Source: Diploscapter coronatus
Lineage: Eukaryota; Nematoda; Chromadorea; Rhabditida; Rhabditidae
Assembly (NCBI GenBank): GCA_964036155.1
Contig: OZ038422.1
Coordinates: 40,943,201-41,007,200 of the forward strand
DNA: 64,000 bases
Direction: 5' to 3'
Shown: piece after piece, positions 48,301-62,372 of the stretch
Position numbering within the stretch: the stretch's first letter is position 1
Layout: the number at the start of each line of letters is the position of its first letter
The notes under the pieces: model-generated
Told to the model about the DNA's origin: nothing
The model's database searches: none
The model's input: the letters and a program-made list of their open reading frames with translations, nothing else
Program-made: the position numbers and the translations under genes

Positions 48301-51300
48301 TCGGTGGGGCGAGACTCGCATTCCTGAATATTTCAATTTCAAGTTTTAGAAAGGTTTCAACAATTGATATATAAAAACGATATCTTGGCAAGTTTTTCAA
48401 TTCCTGAATCAAATTTCTATAATAGAAGACTTCAAAATTGTAATATTTCACGAGTTTCAAATTTCCTTCAAGTTCCCAAGTTCTCAGAAACCTACCCTGG
48501 TAGCTTCGATCATGTTGCTGGTAGCGGTGGCGACCTTCCTTGCCGCATCGAGAAGTCGGTCCTTTTGCTCTGGCCGCTCCCTGGCCTCGGTCTCGATTTG
48601 CTCCTGGAGAATCTGGCTCTGGCGGATGACTTTCTTCGCCTCGCGCGTCATTTCTTCGCTGGGACCCTGAAAATTAAAATTTTAGATAATTTTATTTTTT
48701 AAGTTGTATTTGTATTATTGTTATTATATTTGTTTAAATTTTCTTTCCCTTAAAGTTTATGTTTCGAAATGGCAAGTCTTTGTTTTAGTTTTCAGAAAAA
48801 TAAAATTTCAATTCCGCTATCAAAAATTGGAGGAGACAGTTTCTAAAGCTCTTGCAATCCCACCCCTACTTCCAAAGAATGCTTACCTGATGAGCGATGA
48901 TTCGGTTGGTGCGTCTGAGGATCTCGTTGTACTGCTCCTCCTCGACGACCCTTCGACTTCTGGGGCTCGTCTTCACATGATCCAGCAGAGAGTCGAGTGC
49001 GTGGGTGACCTGGATTACAATTTTTTTCAAGTGTAATTTGGGTTAATGGGCGTTGGAGAAAATCTGGACTATGAAAACGTTTCAATTCCTGCTTTACGAG
49101 TAATTAAACTGAGTTTTTACCATGGGAATTTTTAAATAGAATCTAAAATTTTTCGCATTTCCGACTTTGAGGATCAACAAATTGGTTTTCGTTTTGCTAA
49201 TTTTAAAGTATAGTCTGAAATGTTTAAAATTACTGTTTTTCGTAATTTTTATCTTGTTACCGTACCTGTCTAGCTGCGCTGTGAATGTCGCGCAGAGCAC
49301 TTTCGCCGTCGCCGCGACTTCTGTAGCAAGCCGTTTCGGAATCGATAAGCAGCTCTTCGACCGAGTGAGAGACCTGAAAATTTTAAAAATATTATTTTAA
49401 ACTTGTATTTCGTTTTTAGCTCTTTTATGTTTATTTTCTTCTAATTTGAACACATTTTTTACGCAAATTAGCCATATAAGAATAGAAATTTCCATTTGAA
49501 TTCCTTTTGAAACATATCATACTTTTTGCTAACTTTTATTCTTCTATCAAAATGACAAAAATATCACATTTAAAAAAAAAAAAATGCTGTCCGTGTACCT
49601 GTTTCGCAGCGGAGTGCAGTTGGTCCTGACACTGTGGGTTTTCGATGGTTGGCGCCACGACACGGGCACAAGCAACTAGCTGGGAAGTCGCGAACGCGCA
49701 TTGCGTCGCCGAGTGTATGACCTTCTCCTGTAGTGCCGGCTCCTGGCAATCTGCCGAGACCGTCTTGGCTCTGGAAACATTGAAATTTTCATTTTTCTTT
49801 AAAAGTTATCTTCTATTAAATTATATATATATATATATTTGATAAGTTCAAAAAATTTCTCTATTGGTTTATTTCATTTTGAGGCCTAAAGAGTCCTATG
49901 AATTAAAGTAAGTTTGAACACATGCATTTCGTCATCTTCCCGAAAACGAAAAAACAAGTTTCAAATGATAAATCTGATTTTTTTATCCCCAACCTTCCAG
50001 CGAATTAGCGCAGGTGTAAAAAATCGATAAATCAACACCCGCGCATCAGGGCGTTCCCCTCTAAAAGTGTAAATCGCGGCAGAAAACACCGGCTAATTTA
50101 TCGATTTAAGAACAACGCCTAGAGGTTTTGCCCGTAAAGTTTTATATCCCCTAAAACCCCGGGTGAGAAACCTTGAAAGTTGACTATTCGAGCGATAGAA
50201 ACTCCTGGGTCTGGGCAGCCGGCCCTCGTAGTAATTGAATTGCACTACGGTATGAATACGGGGCTGAACGGAATAGTACATAGGGGTTTCACGACTCGTG
50301 TAGTTGGAAGTCAAATCACTACGGGCTTGGTCTCTCGTATACGGCGAATCGATCGCACTACGGATGGAGGCTCGTAGTGTGGTGTGTGTGTATATGTGTG
50401 AATGGAATCGAGAAGAACGGCGCGAGTTTCGACCGGACTACCGGAATAGTCTATCAGTCGAGGAGAACGACCGGCGCTGGGAGGGAGCGAGGCAGAGAGG
50501 AGAGGTGACGCAAGATGCAAGTCGTTGCCTTGTTTGACGCGAGATAGTTTGAGAAAAAAAGATTGGAGAAATAACATTAGAGATAGAGATGCAGAAAATA
50601 TTCAGAGAAAGTTATAAAGACATCGCGACAAAAAAAGTGACGGGCAGCAAAGGTTGAGGATAAACAAGAAATATAGACGTTTCAAACTGGATATGAGGAA
50701 ATAGCGTGCGATTTTTAAGAGGCGCAAAGAAACAGGCATATTATAACGCAATCCCCCTCATATAATGGTGATAATCAAATTAATTTCGCGAAACAACGTT
50801 AATCGCGAAAATTACGCTAATAAAAACCGAGTAACGAAATTAGAATCTTATACGGCGCTGGGAGGGAGAACGTATATAAAATTTGATCCCTTTTTATATC
50901 GGAAATTCTGCAAAGTTCAATCTGTAATTAGAAAAAAGACGTTTTGATGAACCTATACAGAACTTTTCTATAGCAGGGGAAATCTCTCCTAATTTTGGGG
51001 TTGGACTCAGAGAAATTTTATACGCACCCTGAATTTTACGCTCGAGACGTATAATTCGAATCAGGGAATAGCTAGGTTGGCATTCGCAAGATCACAATTT
51101 TCCCGTATTTTCGCCGGTATAGTACGTTTCAAAATACAGACATTTTTGTTGTTTACTTTTCAGCAAAAATCTGTATAGGTTGAGAATACCAACTTAATCA
51201 AAAAATTCCCTTTGCGTAATGATAATTACAGTATTTGCCAAGTCTTACCATATTTAGCGCTTCAAAATACCAAAGTGCACTAGATAGTAATATCCAAATC

Positions 51301-54300
51301 TCCTAGCTGATATATCTCTAGAATAAAGCCCGGAGAGGAGCTCTAAAATGGGCCTTGGGGGTCAGTACCAAAATTTCCTACATAGACCATTGTAGACCAA
51401 GATGTCTAGAGAAAAGGGGAAATAGTACTCCAAAATGAAGCTTTTAGAGAAGCGGGGGATTTATCCAAAGTCTTTGGCGCTATGATACATCGGTCCTCAG
51501 GGGGGCTTATATCTTCTTTAAAATTGAAAATAGTAGGAGAAATAAAGAGAGAGAAAAGATGCAGAAATTGTATAAGGAAGTAGGAGCTAGAGAAAGATGG
51601 AGAAGGAAATAATATGGGAAATTGAAGGGAAGAGAAAGAGAAAGAGTTTTGGGGGAACAGATGCACATTTTAGGCGTCTGACTCTTGGGGGTAGCAATGT
51701 GTCAAGTATAAAGCCCTCTCTAAGCCAGGAAAAAGAGTTAGAGAAAGGAGAAATAGCATTTAAAGATTATAGAAAAGGGAAGAAAAGCGAAATAGTGGAT
51801 CACATTTATGAGAGCGTAGAGAAACGGATACAAAGACAAAGCACGGCTCATTTGCATGTGCTTTCTTGACACATCCGTCATTCTATCTTTCCCACTCTCT
51901 TACTTTTCCATCCTATTTCCCCTTTGTTTCTTTCTCTAACTTTAGGTTTTGGGTACTATTTCCCGATTTGCTTTCACTTCTTCTATTCGAAACTCTCAAT
52001 CATGTCCTCCCTAAGGACATAATCCCTTTTGCCAAAGGAGGCTCTTCATCTTTTATAACATTTGGCCCCTCGCTTTAAAGGGCCCTCCCTTCCCTGCCCG
52101 ATTTTGTCTAGAGCTAGAAATGGGCAAAACTAACAAAAGGAACAAGAGGCTAAAATTTCGGGGATAGATTCTGGCAAAGCTACGAATTTTCAAGATCACA
52201 TTTGTAACGTCAGTAGCAAAGTTAGATGAAGCTCAATAGATTAACCATTTCCTTGAAACCTATTCCAAAAATGTTCAATTCACCATCTAACCAAATGTAA
52301 ACCTCGGAAAATGTGCTGTTAATTTTTCGTTTTTAGGCCCTTAGGATGATATTCAACAATTTTTAAATTTCGTAGGCAATTGTTGCAATTACGAGATGAT
52401 GTGAGCGCTCTAGTTACGGATAGGCGAGGGTGCGAAAGTAGGGAGAAATGGTGTGGGGGAAAAGATGGCTCATGCCCCCACGTCATCCCGTCATTTCTCA
52501 GTTGCCAGTTTCGGGAGAACTCGACTTTTTCTGCAAATTTTCCCTCCCGACTAACCTGAGTACGAGTTGCGCAGTGCTCGTAGCGACGTTCTTGGCCTTC
52601 TGGACGAGCGCGTCTTGGAAGGACTGCTCGTTGGAGCTCGGCTCGTCCATCGTGTTGATCACCTGCTGCGAGAAGTCGCCCACGCGACCCGCAGCGGCCA
52701 ACACCGTAGTTCGCTTCTCCTCAAAGTTGATATATTGATTTTTTGATCTTTCTAAGTTATATTTGCTCTTCAAAAATGATTAATTTTTTGGGTTTAATTA
52801 TCCCATTATTTCATTTTTGCTGGTTATTTTCCAACCTGATGTTCCGGGTTGACCGAAGTCAAGAAGTCGCCGAACGCATTGCACAGTCGCCGGGTTGCCT
52901 CGACCAGGTCTTCGCTGAAATTTCGAAGGTTAATTGCTCTAATTAGGACTTAATTACCTTCTTCTGGTCTCCATGAAGGTGGTCATCTGTCGGACGTTTC
53001 TGCTGACGTCGGGCAGATTCGAGCCGATGGTCGCCACGGCGGTGCCCACTCGTTCATCGTACTCGTCCTGGACAGCCGTCCATTGGACCACCTGCAATTC
53101 TTCATTTTAATTTTTTTCTTCAAAATTTTTGACCTGCGCAGTGGCGGCGCCCATAGCGGCCAGACGTTCGTTGACATTCTCCTTGTTGACGGCCACCTGC
53201 TCTTCCACCCATTTTCTTTCCGCTGAGTCGTCTGAAGTTGTTTTAGTTTTTTCTTTGTTAAAAATTTCCAACGAAATTTGTCTAGAATTTTCCGCAAATC
53301 CCAAATTTTTTATTTTTTAAAAATATTTTAGAAATCCCCAAAAATTGTTGAAATTTTTCTGAAACCCCCTTCCCAGAATGTTCCCTCATTCAGACTTCTT
53401 AAAACTCGACCTTCAGAACAAAATAGCGTATCGTTTCGAGAGACGAAAAGAAGACGTGCTCTTTTACTCTCTCAATGTGACACGCTATTTTTCTGTGGGG
53501 ATCGAGTTTTGGGTAGTCTGACCCTCAGTTACCTGGGAACTTGGGGATCTCGATGTAGGGCTCCTTCTCGAGTTCTTCCTCGGCCTCGTCGACAGCCCGA
53601 ATAGTGGCCTCGATCGTGCCGATGAGTGCGCGCTGCGGGTGCTCATATGTGTCGACGACGCGTAGGCGTTGGGCCTGCAAATAAAAACATTTGCAAAAAA
53701 ATCTATTTTTTTTGAGAAAAATCAATAGAAGAAAGAATGGGAATAGATGCAGAGGAAAAATGGAAGAAATAGCGAGAAAAAGTAAAATATTGAAAAATCC
53801 GCATCAAATTTGCAGCGTTACAAATTCGCTTTTGAATTTCAAAGAGAAAGTGGAAAAATTGAACTTCGTCGATGCAGAATCGCAAAATTGCGAGCTTCAG
53901 ATTGAAGCTTAGGGGTTGAGAATTTGGTCGACTCGCTAAAATTCGGGACGTGAATCATGTAAACGCGGTGAGTCGCGCGAAACAAATGTAATAAACGGGC
54001 GAGAGACAGATTTTGGAGAGGGGGAAAAGTAGAACATGAAAATAGTATGTGAAGATAGAGGGTAAAGAAGCACAAAATCCCGAAGTATTATGAAAAAAGT
54101 TGAGAATTTGGCAAGAAAGAGAGTGCAAGAATAAGACTAGACTCCGCGTTAAAGAATAGAATAATGCCCCGGCAGCAAAATGTTGTGTATGTACGAAAAG
54201 AGGGGGTCTTGCGAGGCCTAAAGGGTCCCTCCTCCTCCTTTCCCTTTTCTTTGATTGAGCGAAATAGCGGACCAATTTTGGAGAGGCACGGAGAAGCAGA

Positions 54301-57300
54301 GAAAATTCTCATTCTCGTAGCTAAATTGCTTCCCCCCTCAGCACAATACTTTTCCCTCTTATTTCTCAGGTTGAGATCAATTTCGTGCTCCATCTAGATT
54401 ACGTAAAAAGCGCTCGAATTAGAGAATCCAGGGAATATCCCAGACATTTTCCAGGCGTATGCTTCAACATTGCAAAGATTTTCCGGGTATCAGAATCTTG
54501 ATCTCAAAAATCCCCTGATGATGGCCTAGCTGGACAAACGCCCGAACCACTTTAAGAAAAGTGCAAAAATAAACTCGAGGGAGCAGTTTTGTGAAATTCG
54601 CGTAAAATTTTCTCTGCCTTGGTCCTATTCAAAAGGGCATTGGAAATGGGGGTTGCCGCGACAATTTTTGAAAAAAGACTTTCCGGGGAAGATTTCAACA
54701 TTTCGATGCATCCTATTAGTTTTGGAGAACGAAGAAAAATCGAATACGCTTCAAAAAGAGATAAACAAAATCTCGAATAAGAAGAGTTTCAAGAGGTAGC
54801 ATTCTGGGACGTTCAATTTTTGCAAACCTACCCTTCCAAGACTCTGCGACTGGAGTTCACCGCTAACGGCACCGTACTGCGCTCCGTTGATGTTGTAGCC
54901 AGACTGAAATAAATCAATATTCTAATTTCCTTCAAGATTACTGTGGGAATTTTTATTTGTTTATAAAGATCGTTATTTTCTTTAGGATTATTGTATCTTT
55001 TTTCTCACCTGTGGAGTACGGAGTACGCCCTTGACGGCGACGGCAGCGTCCGTCGCGTGTTGGCCGGTGCCAATTTGACCGTGAGCTACCAAAGTTGCTC
55101 GAGCCGGAGCCACCACATCTTCCAACATTGTTGAGCCTGAAAGTTGCTCAAAATCAGTCTTTCAAAAATTAGCATACTACTGTTAAAAGTGCAAAACTTT
55201 TGTAAAGGCACCCCCGAAATGCTATGCCAACGCCGCGGACCATGGCTGTTAAATTTTTTCGTTTTCATTTTCCACGATAAGTATTTATTAATTGCAGAAT
55301 GTCGAAGTGTTAAATAGATTATTTGAGATTTAACAGGAGCTAGAAGAGCGGGTAGAGTGTTGAGGTGGTTAAAATGGTAGTGCATAATATTTTTTAATTA
55401 GAAAATTGATACGTAGAGGAGGTACGCAATAAGATATTAGCACAACATTTGACTTAAAGGGGGGTACGCGCCGGGAATCTGGCTTAAGCCCTGCCTGGAT
55501 CTGGTAGATCGACCAAATTAGCCAAATTCGAGCACAACAAAACGAACCTTCATCGCCCTCAATGCCTTGATGATCCTTGGTGCGCTTCTTCTTCAAGATG
55601 ATGTCGATGTAGCCGCCGATGAGCTGACCGATTTTCTCGCCATCAGGAGTTTGCACCGAGTAGTAGCCCTCCTGATAGTCGCCGAAATCCTGGAATTTTT
55701 GCATTTATGCTAATTTTTGTAATTTTATGGGATGTTATCAAATTTCTATGATTTTCTGTTTCAATTTTGCCATAAACTCCGGACGTCCGAAAAATTTCGA
55801 AATTCCAAAATTTTCCAACCCCCGCGCGCACCTGTCCTATAAGAACTACAATGAATTTGGAATGTTCCTTTTTCTCTGAATCTATAAATTTTTCATTGTC
55901 TTTCTTCGTTCTGAATGGGGTGTACTTTCCGCGCAGAGCGCTTTGCCTTCCGCTTCACGGAAAAGCGGTTAGAATAATCAAGAAAGGCGTACAATTAGAG
56001 ATAGAGAAAATTGAAGAGGGAAAAAGGATCAGAGAGATTCTAAATAAGGTTCCCTCTATTGCACTTTCAGGAAACATGTTCATTCACAAAATCCTGGGGG
56101 AAATAGCATTTCAAATCTCGAGCTAAAGAGTCCGAAAAATGAAAATATCATGGATTTTTAAGAGGCCATAAAGAAAAATAATATATACACGCTAGACTTA
56201 GCAACGGCGCTTGGTTGCTAAATTTGTTTCTCTATCCTCTTTATAGATTTCCATACTATTTCGCTTATTCTTTTTCTCTAGTTTCCAGTTTTCTACACTA
56301 TTTCCCCGGACCAATTGTTTCCCCCTCAAGTGAAAGGACCCTCAGCTTTTGAGGGTAAAGTCTGGCAGCAAAAGAAAGAAAGGGGGACCTTTTAGTTCTC
56401 CATGCTCTAAATGCATTACGGGATTTGCTGCCCGAATACGAACATGTCATAATGTTCAAAATGGGAGGGATCTTGCGAATTTGTGGTTTTTCAAAAGTTT
56501 TAATAAAAATTCTAAATCTCTGAGTAAATTCGTTTGAACTACACCAAATTCAATCAAAAGTGTTTCACGTGTATTTTTGAAACATATCCCATTTCATCAT
56601 TTTTCGTATGGAAGATTAGCTAATCAAACTTTAACGCCGCCTTCTTTCACAATGATACAAAAGAAATTCAATTCAATTGAACGCCTTTTTCTTGAAAAAT
56701 AAAATAAAGCCGAACTAACCAGATTGAACGTCTTCCCGGACGATGCCCATCTTCTGACCTGCTCAAGGGGGTATTCCTTGAGGACCTGCTTGGTCTTCTC
56801 GTCGACGCGCATGACGCTCTCTTTGTTGACGCCCAACAGTCGCGGCACCAACTTGTTCTTGCCCGGTACCTTTTCTGCAAAACATAATTAATTGGGGGGT
56901 GATTAACCCTGAGATAATTGTCTAGTTAATTACTAGGAATTAGTAAAGTGTAGGGGTAATTGACTTTTTGAGATATTTGGTTAATTTTAGAGATCTAGGT
57001 GAGGAACGAATTGCCTGCCAAAAATTGGATCTTCATATATAGGTCTTATCAATTTTTGAAATTCAAATTTTTTACCTTATCATTCATATCAAAATTAGTA
57101 ATTTTAGAGAATTTCGCAATGGAACGCATTTTTCGCAAATCAAAATAAAAATAGAGTAAAATGTGGACGAATGCGCGAATTACATCATGTCAAAGGAAAA
57201 GGGCGCCCCTCTAATCACAGAGCCCGGATTCTGAGGGATAAAATAGAGAGTGCGAAAAATTGAGAGAATCTAGAGAATCGGACAAATGCCCAAATCTAGT

Positions 57301-60300
57301 TTGCGAGTAAATGCCCGAGTCGGCCTTTGGAAATCGCTTTTGGGGAAAATAGTAGGGAAAGTGAAAGAGAAGGAGAAACAGAAAATCTCTCTAAAGTCAG
57401 GAAAATAGTATGGGGAATTTAGAGAAAAGAGCCAGAAAATCCCTATAATGTTGGGCGAAATAGTATGCGAAATAAAGAGTTGGCGGAAAGTTTTCCTGGC
57501 TTTCGACGGGTAAATTATGTACTAGAAAATGAACACATAATGGTCACTAGGGTGTATATGGATTGGATCAGATTTGATATAGCCGAGGGGATTTAAAAAA
57601 TTATGCTTCAAAGATCCACAAAATTATTGAATTTAAAAAAAAAAAATCACAAATCTTGTATTTTTATTTTTTCCGTTTTAGTATGTTTCCAAAAATCTAC
57701 AAAATTATCGAGCATTTTAGATACTTAATAATTGAATGCAGTAACTTTAAAAAAAAAAAAGAAAAAAGCCTCCACACCTTTAACGACGAAGAAGGTGACT
57801 CCATATGTCCGCAACTCCCTGCAGAGGTGGACGTACTTGCTCTTGGCATCGAGTTCGTTCGTCCCGGAGAGTTCCTTGTAATTCTGAAAGTTCAAATTAA
57901 GCAAAACAAAAATTACAGAATTTAAATATTTCAATATAATATAAACATTTCTGAGCAAACTTTTGTAAGTTTTTCGAGCCGCATTATACCTTACTGGATT
58001 AATTATCCCAGACAATTTTTTTCTAATTACTATCTCTCATCACATGCTTAGAGATGACGGCTAATCCTCGCGGTTGTTTTCTTGCAAGTCTGCTTCGGAA
58101 AGCATACAACTTCTGGAATCGCTCCAAAATACCCTAACTGAGAAACAATTTTCCAAATTAAAAATATACAAATCGCGAAATCTGTCTAAAATCTCCGAAA
58201 CTCTTGAAACTTGTATTGAAATTAAAATTTTCTAAATTACAAATCCAAAATCTCAGGATAGACTTTCGAGAAACTCAAAAATGAACTTTTCCATTAGAAA
58301 AATTAGTTTCAAAATGATGGTATGCAATAAATTCTCTCAAAGTCGTAAGATTTACTATAAATCCGAGAAAATCTCTAATATCCTAATGGCCTAGCACTTC
58401 CCCTATCTGGTGCCTAGTTTATATGGGATAATTGACCACTTCTCAAGCTACATAGAGAAAAGGGAAAATAATAGAGCCAAAAAATAGAGACCCAAAGAAG
58501 GGTCAAGCAAGTGTCTTTTTACCTACATTTTAAGCCTTGTTCTTTATTTCTCTTATTTTCACTCCATCTCTCGCTAATATCACCCTTTCCCTACATTTCT
58601 ATAGGCCAGATGGCTAGCGCGCTTCTATTTTCTGTCTCTGTCTCTTTCTCAAAATCGCATACTATTTCCCAGATTTCTGGATAAAGGGATAAATAAATCA
58701 AATCAGCTCTCAAAAGCCCTAATTATCCTATTCATCAAAAGGAGTGAAGAATTAGCATAGACTCGGATTCTATGGTAAAAGCTAGAATATCGAAATTGGC
58801 TGGGATAATTTTCTTGCAAAAATTTGATCTTAATAATACGAGTCGAAAACAGACTAAATACAAAGTTTTCAAATTTACCTGCACGACTTTTTTCTCGTTC
58901 TCTCGGTTCTTGGCATATTCCTTGGGCAGAACATCGCGGCCGCTGAAAATTTTAGAAAAATTAGGAATTTTTCAAATTTTTGTTTATCAATTAGTGGTGA
59001 GTGTAATAATATTTGCTTCGAATGAGAGATAAAGAAAATCGGATAGAGGCGAGAAAATCAGAAAAGTTCTGGCCAGCAGATGAATGAACAACTGCTAAGT
59101 AAGAGAAAATAATAGAAAAAGAAAAATGAAATCGAGTACGGAAAATGGAGAGATCGAAAAAGATAGAAATAAATCTAGAGCTAGTGGAAAAGATTGGGCT
59201 TTCCGATATACGCTTGGATGATCCTCGATTCAGAGAAGCAGGGAAAATAGAAATATAATCGATTTTTGAGAGGATGAAGAGAAAATGTAGATGTTAGAGA
59301 AAGGGAAAATAGTGTTGATTTTGAGAGAGATTTAGGGAGTAAGAGTAGCAATTATTGCTTCGTTCTCTTTTCGTTGGTTGCCAATATTATTCTTTTGAAC
59401 GCCACCGGGGTGGAAAAATCAACGCCGACCACAAATCAATTATTCCAAAAGAGGGGAAAATCAATATTTTGAAAATTTTGGGGGTAGTTACAGAATAAAT
59501 TTATAATAAAACTACTCCAAAAACTGGGTTGAAATCAATAATTATTACGCAAAAATTTTTTGAAGTAAGCCTAAATATTTCAATATAATTGGGTGGCTTT
59601 CGGAAAATTCGATTTAAGATAAGGCCACCTATATACAATATGCAAAATAAGTTTCGATAAATTTTTAAAATTACAAAAATAGATCATCTATCGTTCTATA
59701 GATGCTGAAATCTAGGAGGGATATATGAAATTCAATTATTATAAAGACATGGAATCTCCTCTCATATCTGCAGATGTGAGTAATGACTTATGCCAGCCGT
59801 TTTTCCATATTGCACCATTTTTTCCAAATACCCCCTCTAGGCGTTATATGAGAGGAGACTTCGATAAATTTCGTCAACTTTTCTTTCTTTTTCTCTCTCG
59901 CTTTCCCCCTTCTCTGCTCAAAAGCATTTGGCTCTTCAAAAAATGATCTAAAATGAGTTTGACAGGAGGAGGAAATAAAGATAGGGGGTAAGTGTGTAAA
60001 AGTACTCTTCAGGAATGTGATAAGAATTGAGGCAACTTTGCAATTTTTTCCTAATGGCAAAATATGGAGGGCAAAAACCGGTTGACACAATCTTCAAGAA
60101 CATTAGATAGCTTTTCAAAGTTTTTTGTGATAGGGCATGAAGATCAAAAACCGAATATTCTAATTTTCAAGAATAGAGCTCAAAAACCAGCTGATATATT
60201 TTTGTTCGAAGATAAAAATTGAGACGTACTCGATTTGGAACTTGGGCTTGTTGTAGGGAAAGTCGCCGTATTGTATCTGGCACTGGAGCGCTCCCAGCTG

Positions 60301-62372
60301 GCATGCGATCTCCTTGTCCACGGGGTGCAATCCCTGAAAATTCATTTTTTTCAAATTTGTATTTTTATTTTCACAAATTCGATTATTTATTTCATTTTTT
60401 AAGTTTCAAAAATTCCTTTTTAAATGTCCTTCAACTTACCCTAAGTACGCCATCTCGGCACTGGACGTAGAGCAAATTCAGTTGCACGGGATCGCGACTG
60501 TCGACGTTCGTGTCGCTGAAAATTTCAATATTCCTTTTTCAAAAAAAAAAAAAAAATGTTCAAATTTTCACTTTTCGTCTATTTGTTTATTTCGACATTC
60601 TGACGAACCTGAAGAAGTATTTGCGTCTCAGGAGGAGCGTCTCATCCTCGCCGATGCCCTGCTCTCGCAGCGTCTTACTGTGGTCCACCCAGGCTAGCTC
60701 CTCATCGGTGTGCAGTTTCTGTCTGAAAATTCGAATTTTTAGAATTCTTGAAAATACCTACTTTCCCTATGAACATTTTTCCAGCCAAATTCGTACTTTA
60801 CTACTATTCAAAAAATCCTTTTCGAAAATTTGAGCAAAAAAATCAGGGGTTTTTTTTTACATTTTTAAAGTTCCCAAACATTTCCCCAGCCTACCTCAAT
60901 TGCTCCATTTTCTGCTCCTTCTTGCGGCCCAGGGTGCCCATCATCAAACCGCCTTTGTTGCGGTTCTCCGATTCGACAGACCGCTCCCTCATCTCGCGCA
61001 AGTCGCGCATCGATCGACCGTTCTGCATGTTTTCGTCCTCGCGCACCTGCAATTTTTTAATTAAAAGTCGCCCCTACAATTCTTTTGATTTTTAATTTGA
61101 AAAGAGTCGCCTTTTTAAAAAATTTTTAGGTTTTTCAGATTTTCTACGTTTCAAAGAATACTCATAAGACATGTAAAACTCCTTTACCCAATATCATATT
61201 ATGGTGATTAAAAAATTTAGAAAAAAAAGATATTGTAAGTTTCAAGGAAAACATATGAAACCCAAAAATTTCCTATTCAATCCATCCAATCTTCAGTTAA
61301 AAAATTGATTTATAATTCATATGCTTCAAAGAAAGCCTATGAATTCTTTGAAAACTCGCATTTAATTTCAAGTAGTGTTAATTTGAAAAAAAATGTTTTC
61401 AAAAATATTGGTTTTTCAAAAGTTGCAATATCTTCTGAGAAAAGAGCTTACCAAACTGTACTCCTCATAGTTGGAAATGCCGATTTTGTTGCAGACGGAG
61501 AGCATCATCTGCCCGACCGGCTGACTTTCGTCGACGGGGATCGTCTTCACCGCGCCGTCCAACATTCGCACTTTCAGATAGCGGACCTGAAAATTTAATC
61601 TTTTTTATTTTTTTCCTAAATTTGTATCTTTTGCCTTCCTTTATTTCTGAATGAAAATATGAACTATCAGATTTTCTAAGTTTTTGAAAAATGCAAACCA
61701 GATCAAGGTCGAAAATTTCAAAGGGCGATGAAATAAAATACGCCAAAAATGATCGATTTTTAAAATTTTTATTTTCGCGCCACCTTTTTCTTATACTCCA
61801 CTTTGTCGTTGCTTCTAATCAGGTAGTGCTCGAGTGTTTTGTTGCCTTCCATCCAAAAGCCCTGGCTGTCATCATCTTGAACCCGGAAAAGGCCGTATTC
61901 TTGGGCTGCAAATTTAAGATTATTAAAAATAAGTTTCAAAATATTCCTATTTACTAGGTGATTTTTCAGCTTTCAGTTTTTTAAATCTCAGGTTTCTTCA
62001 AAAATCGGGAAAGTGCTTTCGGTTGTATGATTCGAATTTCGAAAACAATCCTCACCGTTGGTATCGTTCAGACCCATTTTATCCCGAATAATCTTGCACG
62101 CGTCTCGCACCAGAGTGGAGGGCTCGAACTGAAATTTTGAACAATTTAAATATTCGAATTTCTGAAGAATCTAAAAAATCAATTTCGCCTGTAACATTTA
62201 GACAGAATTGTTTTTCTTTCTTCTAAAAATTTGTAAAAATTAAAATTTCGGAGTTTTTTTTTTGGAGAATTACATTTTTGCGGATATATAAAAGACCTGA
62301 GAAAATCTATACCTGCATGGTCTTCTTGGTGCCCCGCTCCGTGGAGACGACGGTTAGCGTGAGGACGCCCAT
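36368..62372 (-). CDS. tln-1: Talin, integrin-actin linker
   Basis: Cytoskeletal adaptor that binds integrin beta tails through its FERM head and actin/vinculin through its rod. The start at 62372 ([10 protein letters not shown]) has a TTTCAG acceptor about 110 nt upstream (62481-62486). Domain order on the minus strand: F0 (about 62372-61783, [20 protein letters not shown]), F1 with a basic loop (61590-60610, [20 protein letters not shown]), F2 (60520-57778), F3 (56875-55548, [20 protein letters not shown]), linker (55136-53532), then about 45 exons of helical-bundle rod to 36843. The C-terminal I/LWEQ-type actin-binding and dimerisation segment follows ([20 protein letters not shown]), ending SPEDL at TAA 36368-36370. 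Roughly 60 exons carry predominantly CAG/GT junctions, and every one I read is open and alignable to vertebrate talin. Introns in the 5' half are unusually long (49771-52555 is 2.8 kb) and full of repeats. Small alternative exons may be missed. Confidence 0.95.
46017..46133. repeat. Cluster of short TACTGTAG-type palindromic repeats in a talin intron
   Basis: At least five copies of CTACAGT or its complement within 120 bp (CTACAGTAGCTAC, TACTGTAGTT, GCTACAGTGACC, ATACTGTAGC, TTACAGTATCC). Such short dyads are common interspersed repeats in rhabditid genomes. Confidence 0.6.
46150..47725. mobile_element. Possible 1.6-kb element with diverged inverted ends inside a talin intron
   Basis: Plus-strand sequence at 46150-46215 (AGAGGCTGCTTGTGCATGG ... 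CAGGGAGG) resembles the minus strand at 47720-47650 (AGAGGCTGCTTATGCAAGG ... CAGGGAGG). Flanking ATCGTG also matches. This suggests diverged terminal inverted repeats around an AT-rich interior. No transposase frame, so the assignment is tentative. Confidence 0.45.
49990..50870 (-). promoter_or_regulatory. Candidate internal promoter island in the largest talin intron
   Basis: A distinctly GC- and CpG-richer stretch in an AT-rich 2.8-kb intron. It has several CACTACGG-type motifs (50240-50390), a CA/TG run, and on the minus strand a pyrimidine-rich segment facing the rod-coding exons. The 16-mer CGGCGCTGGGAGGGAG occurs twice (50472 and 50853). An alternative start producing a rod-only talin isoform is possible but unproven. 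Confidence 0.35.
51405..51810. repeat. Purine-rich GAAATAGTA repeat patch in a talin intron
   Basis: Runs of AGAGAAAGAGAAAA broken by the recurring word GGGGAAATAGTA or GAAATAGCA. The same mixture recurs at 53750-53790, 57340-57480, 58440-58700, 59230-59330 and 63230-63930, in both orientations (ACTATTTCCC on the opposite strand). Confidence 0.6.
53391..53520. mobile_element. 130-bp hairpin MITE in a talin intron
   Basis: Ends CAGACTTCTTAAAACTCGAC and ATCGAGTTTTGGGTAGTCTG pair. An inner pair (AAAATAGCGTATCG with GACACGCTATTTT) extends the stem to about 45 bp. The outer arms match the 66-bp element at 36301-36366, defining a two-member family in this window. Confidence 0.75.
57340..57480. repeat. 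Purine-rich GAAATAGTA repeat patch in a talin intron
   Basis: Three spaced copies of AAATAGTA with AGAGAAAG-type spacers (near 57347, 57403 and 57455). Same family as 51405-51810. Confidence 0.6.
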
